DNA of 64,000 nucleotides, taken from positions 2,170,001 to 2,234,000 of the forward strand of contig NZ_CP166097.1 of the NCBI RefSeq assembly GCF_041228105.1. Direction: 5' to 3'. How positions within the stretch are numbered: position 1 is the first letter of the stretch; each line of letters opens with the position of its first letter. The position numbers were made by a program, and so were the translations under genes. Of this stretch, positions 34,848 through 44,307 are shown one piece after another. This DNA comes from Pectobacterium aroidearum. GTDB taxonomy: Bacteria > Pseudomonadota > Gammaproteobacteria > Enterobacterales > Enterobacteriaceae. The notes under the pieces were generated by a model that saw only the letters and a program-made list of their open reading frames with translations, ran no database searches and was not told the DNA's origin.

Positions 34848-37334
34848 CTACACCTTAGCCAGCTTGACGGCGCATTTCTTAAAGTCCGTTTCTTTCGACA
34901 GCGGATCGGTGGCATCCAGCGTCAGGACGTTGGTCATCTGCGCGGCGTCGAAGAACGGCATATACACCAGTCCACGCGGTGGTTTATTACGGCCGCGTGT
35001 TTCAACCACGGAGACGACTTCACCACGGCGCGAGATAATGCGAACTTTCTCACCGCGACGCAGATCGCGCGCTTTGGCATCCTGTGGGTGGATAAACAGC
35101 ACGGCCTCGGGGAAGGCGCGGTGCAGTTCCGGTACGCGACGCGTCATGCTGCCGGTGTGCCAATGCTCCAGCACGCGACCAGTGGAGAGCCAGAGATCGT
35201 ACTCGTCGTCCGGCGCTTCGGCGGCAGGTTCGTATGGCAGCGCGAAAATCACCGCCTTGCCATCTGGTTTACCGTAAAAACGGTAGGCTTCTCCCGCTTT
35301 GACGTAAGGATCATGCCCTTCGCTATAGCGCCACTGCGTTTCCTTACCGTTAACCACTGGCCAGCGTAGCCCACGAGCTTTGTGGTAGTCATCGAATGGC
35401 GCTAGGTCGTGACCGTGCCCACGGCCAAACGCGGCGTATTCTTCAAACAGGCCTTTTTGCAGATAAAAACCGAAGTCTCGGGATTCGTCGTTCAACTGAT
35501 TTTCCGCTAATTCACTGAGTGGGAAGCGCGTGGTGACATCGTTCGCAAACAGCACGTCGTAGAGCGTCTTGCCGCGATAGGCCGGTTTCTGCGCCAGAAG
35601 TGCTTCCGGCCAGACTTCTTCTACGGCGAAGCGCTTGGCAAAGCTCACGACCTGCCACAGATCCGATTTTGATTCGCCCGGCGCTTTCACTTGCTGGCGC
35701 CAGAACTGTGTCCGGCGTTCGGCGTTGCCGTAAGCGCCTTCTTTTTCCACCCACATTGCGGTCGGCAAAATCAGATCGGCAGCCAGCGCGCTGACGGTCG
35801 GGTAGGGATCGGAAACGACGATAAAGTTGCGTGGGTCGCGCCAGCCTGGCATACGCTCCTGATTGATGTTCGGGCCAGCCTGCATGTTGTTGTTACACAT
35901 CACCCAATAGGCATTCAGCGTGCCGTCTTTCAGCGCCCTGTCTTGTGCGACGGCGTGCAGACCGATCTTTTCAGGAATGGTACCGGTCGGTAACTGCCAC
36001 AGTTTTTCCGCTATCGCGCGGTGTTTCTCGTTGGTTACCACCATGTCCGCAGGCAAACGGTGGGCGAAGGTGCCGACCTCACGTGCAGTACCGCAGGCAG
36101 AAGGTTGACCGGTTAATGAGAACGGCCCGCAGCCAGGTTGGGAGATCTTGCCCGTCAACAGGTGGATGTTATAAACCAGATTGTTCGCCCAGACGCCGCG
36201 TGTGTGCTGGTTAAAGCCCATCGTCCAGTAGGAGATCACTTTCTTCTTCGGATCGGCGTAGAGTTTTGCCAGCTCTTCCAACTGGTCGGCAGGGACGCCG
36301 CTGATGGCGACTGTTTTTTCCAGCGTGTAGTCGGCGACAAAGGCTTTGTATTCTTCAAAACTCATGGGTTCGGATGCGTCGGAGCCCGGATTTTTCGCCG
36401 CTTTCTCCAGCGGGTGCGTCGGACGCAGCCCGTAGCCGATATCAGTCACGCCTCTGCGCAGGTTTACGTGGCGGGTAAAGAAGGTCTCGTTCACCGCATT
36501 GTTTTGAATAATGTAGTTAGCGATGTAGTTGAGAATGGCCAGATCGGTTTGCGGCGTAAATACCATACCGTTATCCGCCAGCTCAAAACTGCGGTGCTGA
36601 TAGGTGGACAGCACGGCGACGGTAACATTGCTGTTCGATAGGCGGCGATCGGTGATGCGCGACCAGAGAATCGGGTGCATCTCCGCCATGTTGGAGCCCC
36701 ACAGTACAAACGCATCGGTCTGCTCGATATCGTCGTAGCAGCCCATCGGTTCATCCATACCGAAGGTTCGCATAAAGCCCACGACCGCCGATGCCATACA
36801 GTGTCGCGCGTTGGGGTCAATATTGTTGGAGCGGAAACCGGCTTTGAACAATTTAGCGGCCGCATAGCCTTCCCAAATCGTCGATTGTCCAGAGCCAAAC
36901 ATCCCTATCGCGTTCGGACCTTTCTCTTTCAGGGCGGTTTTGAATTTCTCCGCCATGATGTCAAAGGCTTTGTCCCAAGAGATCGGGGTAAATTCACCTT
37001 CTTTATCGAATTTACCATCACGCATCCGCAGCAAGGGCTGGGTCAGGCGATCCTGTCCGTACATGATTTTTGGCAGGAAATAGCCCTTGATGCAGTTTAA
37101 ACCACGGTTAACCGGCGCGTCGGGATCGCCCTGACTGGCGACGATGCGGCCGTTTTGCGTCCCTACCAGCACACCACACCCTACGCCACAGAAACGGCAG
37201 GGAGCTTTATCCCAGTGGATGGCTTCTGACTGCTCGGTCGCGGCGCGGACCGCGATAGGGATGGTGATGCCCGCGACCGCAGCGGCCGCTGCGACAGCGT
37301 TCGCCTTCATAAAGTGTCGTCGACTGAGTTTCAT
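34848..37334 (-). CDS. napA: NapA, catalytic molybdopterin subunit of periplasmic nitrate reductase
   Basis: Reduces nitrate to nitrite in the periplasm. The 828-residue precursor has a Tat signal ([12 protein letters not shown], cleaved near VRA, residue 31). A 4Fe-4S cluster is bound by Cys46, Cys49, Cys53 and Cys81, and the molybdenum ligand is Cys179 in ARHCMASAV. The rest is the bis-MGD binding fold, ending ...[14 protein letters not shown]. Size and motifs match E. coli NapA. Its Tat export depends on NapD, encoded just upstream with a four-base overlap. Confidence 0.97.
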   Translation of the reverse strand: MKLSRRHFMKANAVAAAAAVAGITIPIAVRAATEQSEAIHWDKAPCRFCGVGCGVLVGTQNGRIVASQGDPDAPVNRGLNCIKGYFLPKIMYGQDRLTQPLLRMRDGKFDKEGEFTPISWDKAFDIMAEKFKTALKEKGPNAIGMFGSGQSTIWEGYAAAKLFKAGFRSNNIDPNARHCMASAVVGFMRTFGMDEPMGCYDDIEQTDAFVLWGSNMAEMHPILWSRITDRRLSNSNVTVAVLSTYQHRSFELADNGMVFTPQTDLAILNYIANYIIQNNAVNETFFTRHVNLRRGVTDIGYGLRPTHPLEKAAKNPGSDASEPMSFEEYKAFVADYTLEKTVAISGVPADQLEELAKLYADPKKKVISYWTMGFNQHTRGVWANNLVYNIHLLTGKISQPGCGPFSLTGQPSACGTAREVGTFAHRLPADMVVTNEKHRAIAEKLWQLPTGTIPEKIGLHAVAQDRALKDGTLNAYWVMCNNNMQAGPNINQERMPGWRDPRNFIVVSDPYPTVSALAADLILPTAMWVEKEGAYGNAERRTQFWRQQVKAPGESKSDLWQVVSFAKRFAVEEVWPEALLAQKPAYRGKTLYDVLFANDVTTRFPLSELAENQLNDESRDFGFYLQKGLFEEYAAFGRGHGHDLAPFDDYHKARGLRWPVVNGKETQWRYSEGHDPYVKAGEAYRFYGKPDGKAVIFALPYEPAAEAPDDEYDLWLSTGRVLEHWHTGSMTRRVPELHRAFPEAVLFIHPQDAKARDLRRGEKVRIISRRGEVVSVVETRGRNKPPRGLVYMPFFDAAQMTNVLTLDATDPLSKETDFKKCAVKLAKV

Positions 37335-37651
37335 GGTATTTCCTCACCCTGAGCTTGTTGATCAAGAGGTTGTTCATCGAAAGTAAAAGACTGTTCAGCA
37401 AAAGACGGTTCATCAAGCTGGTGATAAACCAGCGAAACAGCCAGTACGCCTGTAAGTTCGCGTATTGACGCTATTTGTTTTAACAGTGCGTCTTCTGAAT
37501 CTGACTCCAGCACCACGGCCATTTTTCCGGTATCGCTATCGCTGGCACCCACCTCGATATTGGGCAGCGTCGCTAACACCTCGCCCACGGCCGCCATCTG
37601 TGCCGTATTGACGTGAACCACTACACTGCAAACATGCCAGACTGTGCTCAT
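37331..37651 (-). CDS. napD: NapD, NapA signal-peptide-binding chaperone
   Basis: Cytoplasmic chaperone that binds the Tat signal of NapA and prevents early export. The ATG at 37651 overlaps the napF stop, and the product begins [14 protein letters not shown], aligning with E. coli NapD. It has 106 residues against 87 in E. coli; the extra length is an acidic Gln-rich C-terminal tail (about 85-106). The frame is open further upstream within napF but without homology. Confidence 0.94.
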   Translation of the reverse strand: MSTVWHVCSVVVHVNTAQMAAVGEVLATLPNIEVGASDSDTGKMAVVLESDSEDALLKQIASIRELTGVLAVSLVYHQLDEPSFAEQSFTFDEQPLDQQAQGEEIP

Positions 37652-38184
37652 CGGTTTTCCTGTTGCGTCAGGAGACGCGTTGGTGCGGGGTGATGCCCCG
37701 CAGTGATCTTTTTCATCGATATAGCGCCGACAGAGCATCCGGAAATACAGGCGCCACAGGTGGTACAGGCATCGTCGTCGATTGACGGTGCGGCAACGCG
37801 CCCAATGGCGGGACGAAACCGTATCGCCCCGGCGTCACACGCATCCTGACAGCTGCGGCATTCCACCTGATGTAGCGACAAACAGGCGTCCTGAATTGTC
37901 AGGTGGTATTCCCACGGCGTGGTGTGGCTCTCCGCGAACAGCGCTTGTGGACAGGCACGCGCGCAGTCGTAGCAGAACGTGCATTCGCCGCGCTGAAAAT
38001 CGATGGTGGGAAAACCGCCCGAGCCGCGCTGAATGATCCCCGAATCGCAGGCATCAATGCAGGCGTTACAGCGTATGCACTGGCTCAGAAACCGACTTTC
38101 TACGCCGCTCCACGGCGGACGCAACGCGTTGTCTGCCCGCTGTAGGCCACCAGTCAGTAGGGAACGTCGGGAAAGGTTAGTCAT
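37648..38184 (-). CDS. napF: NapF, cytoplasmic ferredoxin-type accessory protein
   Basis: Iron-sulfur protein thought to help maturation of NapA in the cytosol. I start it at ATG 38184 (MTNLSRRSLLTGG), which aligns with the E. coli start and gives 178 residues; an in-frame ATG seven codons upstream is possible. Cluster motifs are CIRCNACIDAC, CTFCYDCARACP, CRSCQDAC and CTTCGACISGC. It is the first gene of napFDAGHBC and is divergent from narQ. Confidence 0.92.
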   Translation of the reverse strand: MTNLSRRSLLTGGLQRADNALRPPWSGVESRFLSQCIRCNACIDACDSGIIQRGSGGFPTIDFQRGECTFCYDCARACPQALFAESHTTPWEYHLTIQDACLSLHQVECRSCQDACDAGAIRFRPAIGRVAAPSIDDDACTTCGACISGCSVGAISMKKITAGHHPAPTRLLTQQENR

Positions 38185-38435
38185 GGCAGTTTGTCGCTCT
38201 GGCATGCAATGAAATATCCAATAAGAAACACGCTGTTTTTGTAGGGGTTACACTATTCCTCTTAGGCTGTATGCGATAATCACCCTTTAGAGGTAAATGG
38301 AGGTGCCGGATCAAGCTTATGTGGGATTCGCGTCTCATTGGCTTGCCTGTTCGGATGGGGATCGCGATAGTGGCGCTGAGACGCTGCTCTACTTATTTAG
38401 AGTAGGTATGACGTTAAAGGGGATTGCTCGTTGTG
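38185..38435. promoter_or_regulatory. Divergent nap / narQ control region
   Basis: Must hold the nap and narQ promoters. In E. coli nap is controlled by FNR and NarP, but I could not place a clean FNR palindrome or NarP 7-2-7 site here by eye; GTAGGGGTTACACTATTCC (around 38241) is only loosely NarP-like. Confidence 0.4.
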
Positions 38436-40154
38436 ATGGTTAAACGTCCTGTTTCTACCAGCCTGGCTCGCGCATTTTTTTATATCGCGCTGCTTTCATT
38501 CCTGACGACCGGCATTGCGCTACTAACGCTGGCCAGCGGTTTACGCGATGCAGAAGCGATCAACGTTGCTGGCTCCATGCGTATGCAAAGCTATCGCATG
38601 GGATATGACTTGCAGGGCGATCGCGCAGAATTAGCATCGCATCGCCGCCTTTATGCGCAAACGCTGGATTCCCCGGTTTTTCATCTGTTGGATCGCTGGT
38701 ATGTGCCGCGCGATGTGCGCGATCGCTACGCTGCGCTGTTGCAAAGCTGGAAAACGATGGATGAGCGCCTGAGCGCGGGGGATCGGACGTGGTATCAGGA
38801 CAACATTGTTCGCTATGTCACGCAGATCGATCTCTTTGTGCTGGCGTTGCAGCACTATTCCGAACGCAAGATGATGATAGTTGTTGTGACATCAATAATT
38901 GGTTCGATCACTATCTATATACTGATCTTCTTTACGCTGCGCCGCATCCGCCGTCAGGTGGTCGTGCCGTTGAATAAGCTGATGGCGGCCTGTGCGTCTA
39001 TTGAAAAGGGGCGTTTTACCCATTCGCGGCTGGACGTCAATTTGCCTAACGAACTGGGCTTACTGGCGCAAACCTTCAGTAGCATGACTGATGAACTGCA
39101 AAAGCTTTATCGTTCTCTGGAAGACAAGGTACGGCAGAAAACGCTGCGCTTGCAGGAAGTGAACCGCATGCTGAAGGTGCTGTACAACTGCTCTCAGGCG
39201 ATGAATGTCAGCACCATCGACAGACATTGCTTTCAGCAGATTCTGCAAATTGTTCGCCGCTATGAAACGGTCGGCTGTCTGGAAATGCGGGTAGGAGAGA
39301 ACTGGCTGTTATGTGAAGGCCAGCCGGATGAGCAGGCTGCGTGGCAGACCTTGCCCATCCGTTTGCAAGAGGTTGAGTTTGGGCAGTTGCGATGGCAGGC
39401 ATCAACGCAGCAACCGTCGGCGCAGCTGATGGAAAGCGTTGCTAATATGCTGGGCCGCGGCCTCTATTTTAATCAGGCGCAGAAGCACTACCAGCAGCTA
39501 TTACTGATGGAGGAACGCGCCACCATCGCGCGTGAACTGCATGACTCACTGGCTCAGGTGCTCTCTTATCTGAATATCCAGATGACGTTGTTAAAGCGCG
39601 CGGTCGCGGAAGAAAATGCGCAGGCCCAGCAGATCATCACCGATTTTGAACAGGCGCTCAGCGATGCTTATCGCCAACTGCGGGAACTGCTGGGTACGTT
39701 CCGACTGACGCTGCAACAGGCCGATTTGCCTGCGGCGATGCAGGAAATGATCGCGCCGCTGCGCGCGCAGACTCCGGCGGCAATCACGATTGACTGCCGG
39801 ATTCCTACGCAAGCGCTGGATGCCTCACAGCAGGTTCACTTGCTACAAATCATCCGTGAAGCGGTGCTGAATGCCATTAAACACGCGCAGGCGACGGCGA
39901 TTACCGTCAACTGTCGGACGCAGCCTGATGGCCGTCATTGTGTTGATATTCGTGATGACGGCTGTGGCATTATCAATCAGGAGGAACCCGCAGGACACTA
40001 CGGTTTAAATATTATGCAGGAGCGTGCCGAACGGTTAGGCGGAAAGTTATCTATCGGCCTTCACCCTGAAGGGGGAACGCAGGTTAGCGTCTGTTTCTCG
40101 ACGCCGACGGCAGCGCGTGAACGCGATAACACGAACACTCTCTACCCGGAATAA
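38436..40154 (+). CDS. narQ: NarQ, nitrate/nitrite sensor histidine kinase
   Basis: Inner-membrane sensor that phosphorylates NarP (and NarL where present) in response to nitrate and nitrite. The start MVKRPVSTSLARAFFYI aligns with E. coli NarQ; 572 residues. Order: membrane helix 1 (about 11-33), periplasmic sensor with the nitrate-binding P-box (INVAGSMRMQSYRM), helix 2 (about 145-167), HAMP and signalling helix, GAF-like region, dimerisation domain with phospho-His in RATIARELHDSLAQVLSYL, and ATPase domain (NAIKHAQ, DDGCGI). Unlike in E. coli it sits directly beside narP and nap. Confidence 0.94.
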   Translation: MVKRPVSTSLARAFFYIALLSFLTTGIALLTLASGLRDAEAINVAGSMRMQSYRMGYDLQGDRAELASHRRLYAQTLDSPVFHLLDRWYVPRDVRDRYAALLQSWKTMDERLSAGDRTWYQDNIVRYVTQIDLFVLALQHYSERKMMIVVVTSIIGSITIYILIFFTLRRIRRQVVVPLNKLMAACASIEKGRFTHSRLDVNLPNELGLLAQTFSSMTDELQKLYRSLEDKVRQKTLRLQEVNRMLKVLYNCSQAMNVSTIDRHCFQQILQIVRRYETVGCLEMRVGENWLLCEGQPDEQAAWQTLPIRLQEVEFGQLRWQASTQQPSAQLMESVANMLGRGLYFNQAQKHYQQLLLMEERATIARELHDSLAQVLSYLNIQMTLLKRAVAEENAQAQQIITDFEQALSDAYRQLRELLGTFRLTLQQADLPAAMQEMIAPLRAQTPAAITIDCRIPTQALDASQQVHLLQIIREAVLNAIKHAQATAITVNCRTQPDGRHCVDIRDDGCGIINQEEPAGHYGLNIMQERAERLGGKLSIGLHPEGGTQVSVCFSTPTAARERDNTNTLYPE

Positions 40155-40252
40155 GTCGAGTGGAAAGCAGGTCGCTTGAAGTATGACGGCGATAAATCAT
40201 AGATCATAATCATAAATAAAATAATAAGATCCATATTACATTGGGGCTGGGC

Positions 40253-40885
40253 ATGTCAGAAAAACCATCTTATCGTGTGTTGATCGTCGACGATCATCCG
40301 CTTATGCGCCGGGGAATCCGTCAGCTACTGGCGACCGATGCCATCTTTGACGTGATAGGGGAAGCCAGTAACGGCATGGAGGCGCTGAGCCTCGCGAACC
40401 GGGATTCTCCCGATATCATCTTGCTCGATCTCAACATGAAAGGATTGAGCGGGCTGGATACGCTTCACGCGCTGCGGCGCGATGGGATCTGTGCCCGTGT
40501 GATTGTGCTGACGGTCTCCGATGCGCCCAGCGATATTTATGCGCTGATGGACGCGGGGGCCGATGGCTATCTGCTTAAGGATAGCGCCCCAGAACACTTA
40601 CTGGATGCCATTCGCAGCAGTGATGCTTTCAGCGATCAAGTCAGGGACGTGCTACGCCACCGCATCGCCATACAGGAAACACCGTCGCCTTTTACCGTAT
40701 TGACGGAGCGCGAACTGGATGTGCTGCAGGAAGTGGCGTCAGGATTATCCAACAAGCAAATCGCCGCAGTGTTGTATATCTCAGAAGAGACGGTAAAAGT
40801 GCATATCCGCAACATGCTGCGCAAACTCAACGTACGCTCTCGCGTCGCTGCCACGGTGCTGTATCTGGAGACACGCGGCCAGTAG
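40253..40885 (+). CDS. narP: NarP, nitrate/nitrite response regulator
   Basis: LuxR/FixJ-type response regulator that in E. coli activates nap and nrf on nitrite or nitrate. The ATG at 40253 gives 210 residues. The receiver domain (about 8-125) has the phosphorylated aspartate near 59 in IILLDLNMKG and LLKDS. The C-terminal HTH (about 148-205) reads LTERELDVLQEVASGLSNKQIA. Sequence is closer to NarP than to NarL (start RVLIVDDHPLMRRGIRQLL). It lies 98 bases after narQ. Confidence 0.93.
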   Translation: MSEKPSYRVLIVDDHPLMRRGIRQLLATDAIFDVIGEASNGMEALSLANRDSPDIILLDLNMKGLSGLDTLHALRRDGICARVIVLTVSDAPSDIYALMDAGADGYLLKDSAPEHLLDAIRSSDAFSDQVRDVLRHRIAIQETPSPFTVLTERELDVLQEVASGLSNKQIAAVLYISEETVKVHIRNMLRKLNVRSRVAATVLYLETRGQ

Positions 40886-41244
40886 GGTCGCGTTGTTGTC
40901 TGGTAGATGAGACGATTTTTTAGTCTGCCTTGGCGTTTGTAACCAGTTCGTCAATAGGCGTACCGTCGAGGCCAGTCACTCCTTTGATTCATCGTCCCAT
41001 GATAGGCCGGTATTCTTTGAGCATAAATGACGAATGATTTTTTACGAATCGAGCCCAAAAAGAAGAAGGGTTTTAGCCAGCGCGATTTATCGCAGTAGCC
41101 TGAATTTGAATTAATCAGAATGTACAGCGGGAAAAACGTCAGGATTGAATTAAGTTTTGCGAGACTAACAGGATACGAGTAAGAGGAATTTCAACTCACA
41201 TTCATTAACCTACGGGCATAGGGTAATATTTGCAGAACATGAAT
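40886..41244. other. Gene-free region between narP and the first tRNA-Val gene
   Basis: 359 bases with no coding potential that I can support and no clear hairpin with a T run. It lies downstream of both converging transcripts. Confidence 0.4.
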
Positions 41245-41321
41245 TGGTACGACCGAGTGGACTCGAACCACCGACCCCCACCATGTCAAGGTGGTGCTCT
41301 AACCAACTGAGCTACGGTCGT
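41245..41321 (-). tRNA. tRNA-Val(GAC), copy 1
   Basis: 77-base tRNA with encoded CCA. The anticodon loop TTGACAT between CACC and GGTG stems gives anticodon GAC. T-arm GGTGG-TTCGAGT-CCACT and D-arm GCTCAGTTGGTTAGAGC are canonical. The acceptor stem ACGACCG/CGGTCGT starts with an A-U pair, unusual for this tRNA. Body sequence is nearly the same as copy 2 at 58728-58804. Confidence 0.97.
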
Positions 41322-41396
41322 ACAGGAGATAACATCTTAATCAGTAACGTTTTGATTAGAATGCTTTTCTTCATTCCAGCGTTTGGAATGGGCGCT

Positions 41397-41425
41397 ATTA
41401 TGGACGGCTCCGGCGCTGGTGGCAA
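41397..41425 (-). promoter_or_regulatory. Promoter of tRNA-Val copy 1
   Basis: On the minus strand TTGCCA, a 17-base spacer, then CATAAT followed by the GC-rich discriminator AGCGCCC, the pattern of stringently controlled stable-RNA promoters. It lies about 75 bases upstream of the mature tRNA end. Confidence 0.72.
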
Positions 41426-41565
41426 GCGCTTTGTTTATCATCTTCTTTCAAGTGTCGAATGTTTAGCCGGATTTGCGTCCTGAGGTTAATTATTCAGCCA
41501 GAATCCCTGTGAGTCGTCCTGGCTGATATCTGTAATGCTCCGTTTTTGCCGCGTTTGGCTTGCGA

Positions 41566-42861
41566 TTAGCGAGCGGGGCGGGTTTCCTGAGTAAGGGGTG
41601 TGCTGTCCAGTGCATTGTCAGGCTGAGGTGAATATTCACCGCACCATTTTGCAACGACGATAGTGGCCACGCTGTTTCCGATGGTATTGCACAGCGCAAT
41701 CGCCATAGACATAAAGCGATAGACACCGAAAATTAACGCCAGTCCTTCTATCGGCAGATTACCCACTGTTGCCACCGTTGCCGCGAACACCACGAAGCTG
41801 CCACCAGAGACGGCTGCGGCGCCTTTTGATGTCACCAGCATGATGAGCAAGATGCCCATCTGCTGTTGCCAGCTCAGGTCGACGCCATAGGCATTGGCGA
41901 TAAACAGCGTACACATCGACATGTAAATACTGGTTCCGTCGAGGTTAAATGCATAGCCTGTCGGGAGAATCAGCCCCACGCTTTGGCGTGAACAACCAAA
42001 ACGTTCCAGTTTCTGTAACAGCCGAGGTAAGGCACTTTCGGACGAGGCCGTACCCAGCACGATGACGATCTCATCGCGGATATATTTAAGAAAGCGAGTC
42101 AGGCTAAACCCGGTAAATCGGCAGATAGCGCCCAGGATAACAATGATGAAAAAGGCGACGGCAGCATAAAACATCAATACCAGATTCAGTAACGAAAGCA
42201 GCACGCTACTGCCGTTACTTCCTACGGCATACGCCACGGAACCGAAAGCACCAATCGGGGCTAATTTCATGATTAAATTGATGAACTCGAAGAAGCATTC
42301 TGAGATACGGTTCATGCCATTTTCAATCACGCTGCGTTTTTCGTGGGGGAGCGCAAGTAAAGCGAAACCAAAAATCAGTGAGACCACCAGTACTTGCAAG
42401 AGCTGCCCACCAGCGAAGGCGCCGATGAAGTTATCGGGGAAAATACCGTAGATAAAATCCATGGTGGTGGTAGGCATGTGGCCTTTTGCTATCGCAGAGT
42501 CAACGGCAGCGGTAGCTGTCTGACTGATACTCCCGGCATGAATGCCTGAACCGATATCAATGATGTTTGCCCAGCCGAGACCGAGTGCGAGAGCGAAGGT
42601 AGACACCAGCTCAAAATAGATCAGCGCACGCACGCCGATTTTTCCCACTTTCTTGATATCCCCTGCGGAGGCGATGCCGTGTACCACCGTAAAAAAGATG
42701 AGCGGTGCGACGGCGGTTTTGATGAGTTTTAGAAAGATGTCGCCGAGGATTTTAAACTTTGCGGCCAATTCCGGTGCGGCAAAACCGAGGGCAATGCCCA
42801 GGGCCATCGCTGCCAGAACCTGAAATGTCAGACCTTTCCAGACAGGTGTTTTTGTCGACAT
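41566..42861 (-). CDS. Dicarboxylate/amino acid:cation symporter, DctA-like
   Basis: Sodium- or proton-coupled transporter of the DAACS family, cytoplasmic membrane. I start it at ATG 42861 (MSTKTPVWKGLTFQVL), giving 431 residues with eight helices and two re-entrant loops. Family motifs: LGTASSESALPRLL (serine-rich hairpin), PTGYAFNLDGTSIY and SKGAAAVSGGSFVV. These are shared with E. coli DctA, and C4-dicarboxylate transport is likely, but overall similarity appears moderate, so a related acid or amino acid is possible. It is a single-gene unit with a long upstream region containing a large inverted repeat. Confidence 0.85.
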   Translation of the reverse strand: MSTKTPVWKGLTFQVLAAMALGIALGFAAPELAAKFKILGDIFLKLIKTAVAPLIFFTVVHGIASAGDIKKVGKIGVRALIYFELVSTFALALGLGWANIIDIGSGIHAGSISQTATAAVDSAIAKGHMPTTTMDFIYGIFPDNFIGAFAGGQLLQVLVVSLIFGFALLALPHEKRSVIENGMNRISECFFEFINLIMKLAPIGAFGSVAYAVGSNGSSVLLSLLNLVLMFYAAVAFFIIVILGAICRFTGFSLTRFLKYIRDEIVIVLGTASSESALPRLLQKLERFGCSRQSVGLILPTGYAFNLDGTSIYMSMCTLFIANAYGVDLSWQQQMGILLIMLVTSKGAAAVSGGSFVVFAATVATVGNLPIEGLALIFGVYRFMSMAIALCNTIGNSVATIVVAKWCGEYSPQPDNALDSTPLTQETRPAR

Positions 42862-43468
42862 AGTGTTGATCTCTTGTAGGTTGAACAGTACGGATAAAGG
42901 CTGAACCAGCAAAACTCGCCATCATGCAGTGAATGTCCCTAACGACATGAACTAACAAGATTTTTTTATTTTTAGCGATACAACCCGCGTGATGAGTCAT
43001 GTGTCGTAGCCACTGTCATATTCATATGTGCGGACATTTTAACTTGTCCGTACATATGAATATGGCGTAGCAGTGACGTTGTCAACGGTGGGGTCTAATG
43101 AAATGTGAATAACATGATCTCGGTTGGATATTTAAGTGTTGCAGAGATCATTGACGGTTCTGCCACTGCTTTAACTCTTTCTTTGCTCACTTATGATTGT
43201 TTTTGATTCTTGTTGCGCATTGTCAATAAGTGCTATGCTAACCCTCGCGTTATACCTCAATGAATCTGGCGTAAATGGATTGTTGTTGTGCTTTCTGTGC
43301 TCTTTTGTGTATATCTAACTCATTATCGAGCTTGATCGAGCATTGGCGTCGAATCACCGCGTCAGTTATCTAACACGCCGCACAAAGCGATGTTTTCTTT
43401 GTTCAGACAGGCTGCGACAGCCTGACTCACGGCTATCTGTATACGTAAAATCTGAAAGGGGGAGTGGA
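42862..43468. other. Gene-free divergent region between the DctA-like gene and the HAD phosphatase gene
   Basis: 607 bases. Besides the 20-bp inverted repeat at 43017-43064 it holds a small hairpin (CAGGCTG/CAGCCTG near 43406-43422) in the leader of the HAD gene. No open frame with a good ribosome binding site was seen. Confidence 0.45.
43017..43064. repeat. 20-bp inverted repeat upstream of the DctA-like gene
   Basis: Arms CATATTCATATGTGCGGACA and TGTCCGTACATATGAATATG are complementary at 19 of 20 positions (the exception is a G-T pair) around an 8-base loop; CACTG/CAGTG extends the symmetry after a gap. No T run follows on either strand, so it is not a standard terminator. Confidence 0.75.
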
Positions 43469-44260
43469 ATGATCAAGTTGGTAATTACCGATCTGGACGG
43501 CACGTTTCTTCACAGCGATGGCGATTACAACAGGACTCTGTTTGCTGAGGTTTATGCGTTAATGAAAGATAAGGGCGTACAGTTTGCCGCCTGTACGGGT
43601 AAGCAGTGTGAGCGGGTCGAAGCGCTTTTTGGTGATGCTGCAAAAGATATCTGGATTTTGGGAGATAGCGCGACGCGCATCAAATATCGGGGAGATTACG
43701 TTTACCAATCGCTTATCAAAAACCGTCTGGCCTTGAGTCTGATTGGCGTGCTGGAAAGTGTGGATGACCGACACGTAGTCATCGGTTGTACCCCACATGG
43801 TGCGATGGTCAGGGAAACGATCAACCCGGCTTTACTGGAAAAGGTAAAGAGGTCGTACACCAACGTGACGCTGATCTCCAGCTTTGCTACCGTCACCGAT
43901 GACTTTGTGAAAATCACGGTTTATGACCCGGAAGGGCACTGTCATGAGACGGCGAAGTATCTCGATGCGTTTCACGATCATGTCTATATCGTGGTCTCTG
44001 AAGCGGCTTGGATCGATATTGCTAATGTCGGCGTACACAAAGGGCATACCGTAGACATCCTTCAGGACAAATTGGCGGTGACGGCAGAGGAAACGATGGT
44101 GTTTGGCGACGGCTACAATGATATTGAGTTAATGAGCCGCGGGGCTTACAGCTTTGCGATGCGCAACGCGTTTGAGGAAACCAAAGCCGCGGCGAACTTT
44201 GTTGCCCGTAGCAATGACGACGATGGGGTTCTCAACACGATAAAGTTGCTGCTTTCATGA
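43469..44260 (+). CDS. HAD-superfamily phosphatase, Cof/YidA type (class IIB)
   Basis: Cytosolic phosphatase probably acting on sugar phosphates or related small molecules. The ATG at 43469 has GGGGGAG nine bases upstream and gives 263 residues; the frame is open for 42 codons further upstream, without homology. Motif I DLDGTFLHSDG is at the N-terminus. The IIB cap lies at about 80-190, and motif IV FGDGYNDIELMSRG near the C-terminus completes the metal site. Substrate unknown. It is convergent with a DeoR-type regulator that could control it. Confidence 0.88.
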   Translation: MIKLVITDLDGTFLHSDGDYNRTLFAEVYALMKDKGVQFAACTGKQCERVEALFGDAAKDIWILGDSATRIKYRGDYVYQSLIKNRLALSLIGVLESVDDRHVVIGCTPHGAMVRETINPALLEKVKRSYTNVTLISSFATVTDDFVKITVYDPEGHCHETAKYLDAFHDHVYIVVSEAAWIDIANVGVHKGHTVDILQDKLAVTAEETMVFGDGYNDIELMSRGAYSFAMRNAFEETKAAANFVARSNDDDGVLNTIKLLLS

Positions 44261-44307
44261 ATTGAGCCGCAGGAAGCAAACCGGCAGCCGTTGAGGCTAC
44301 CGTCGTG

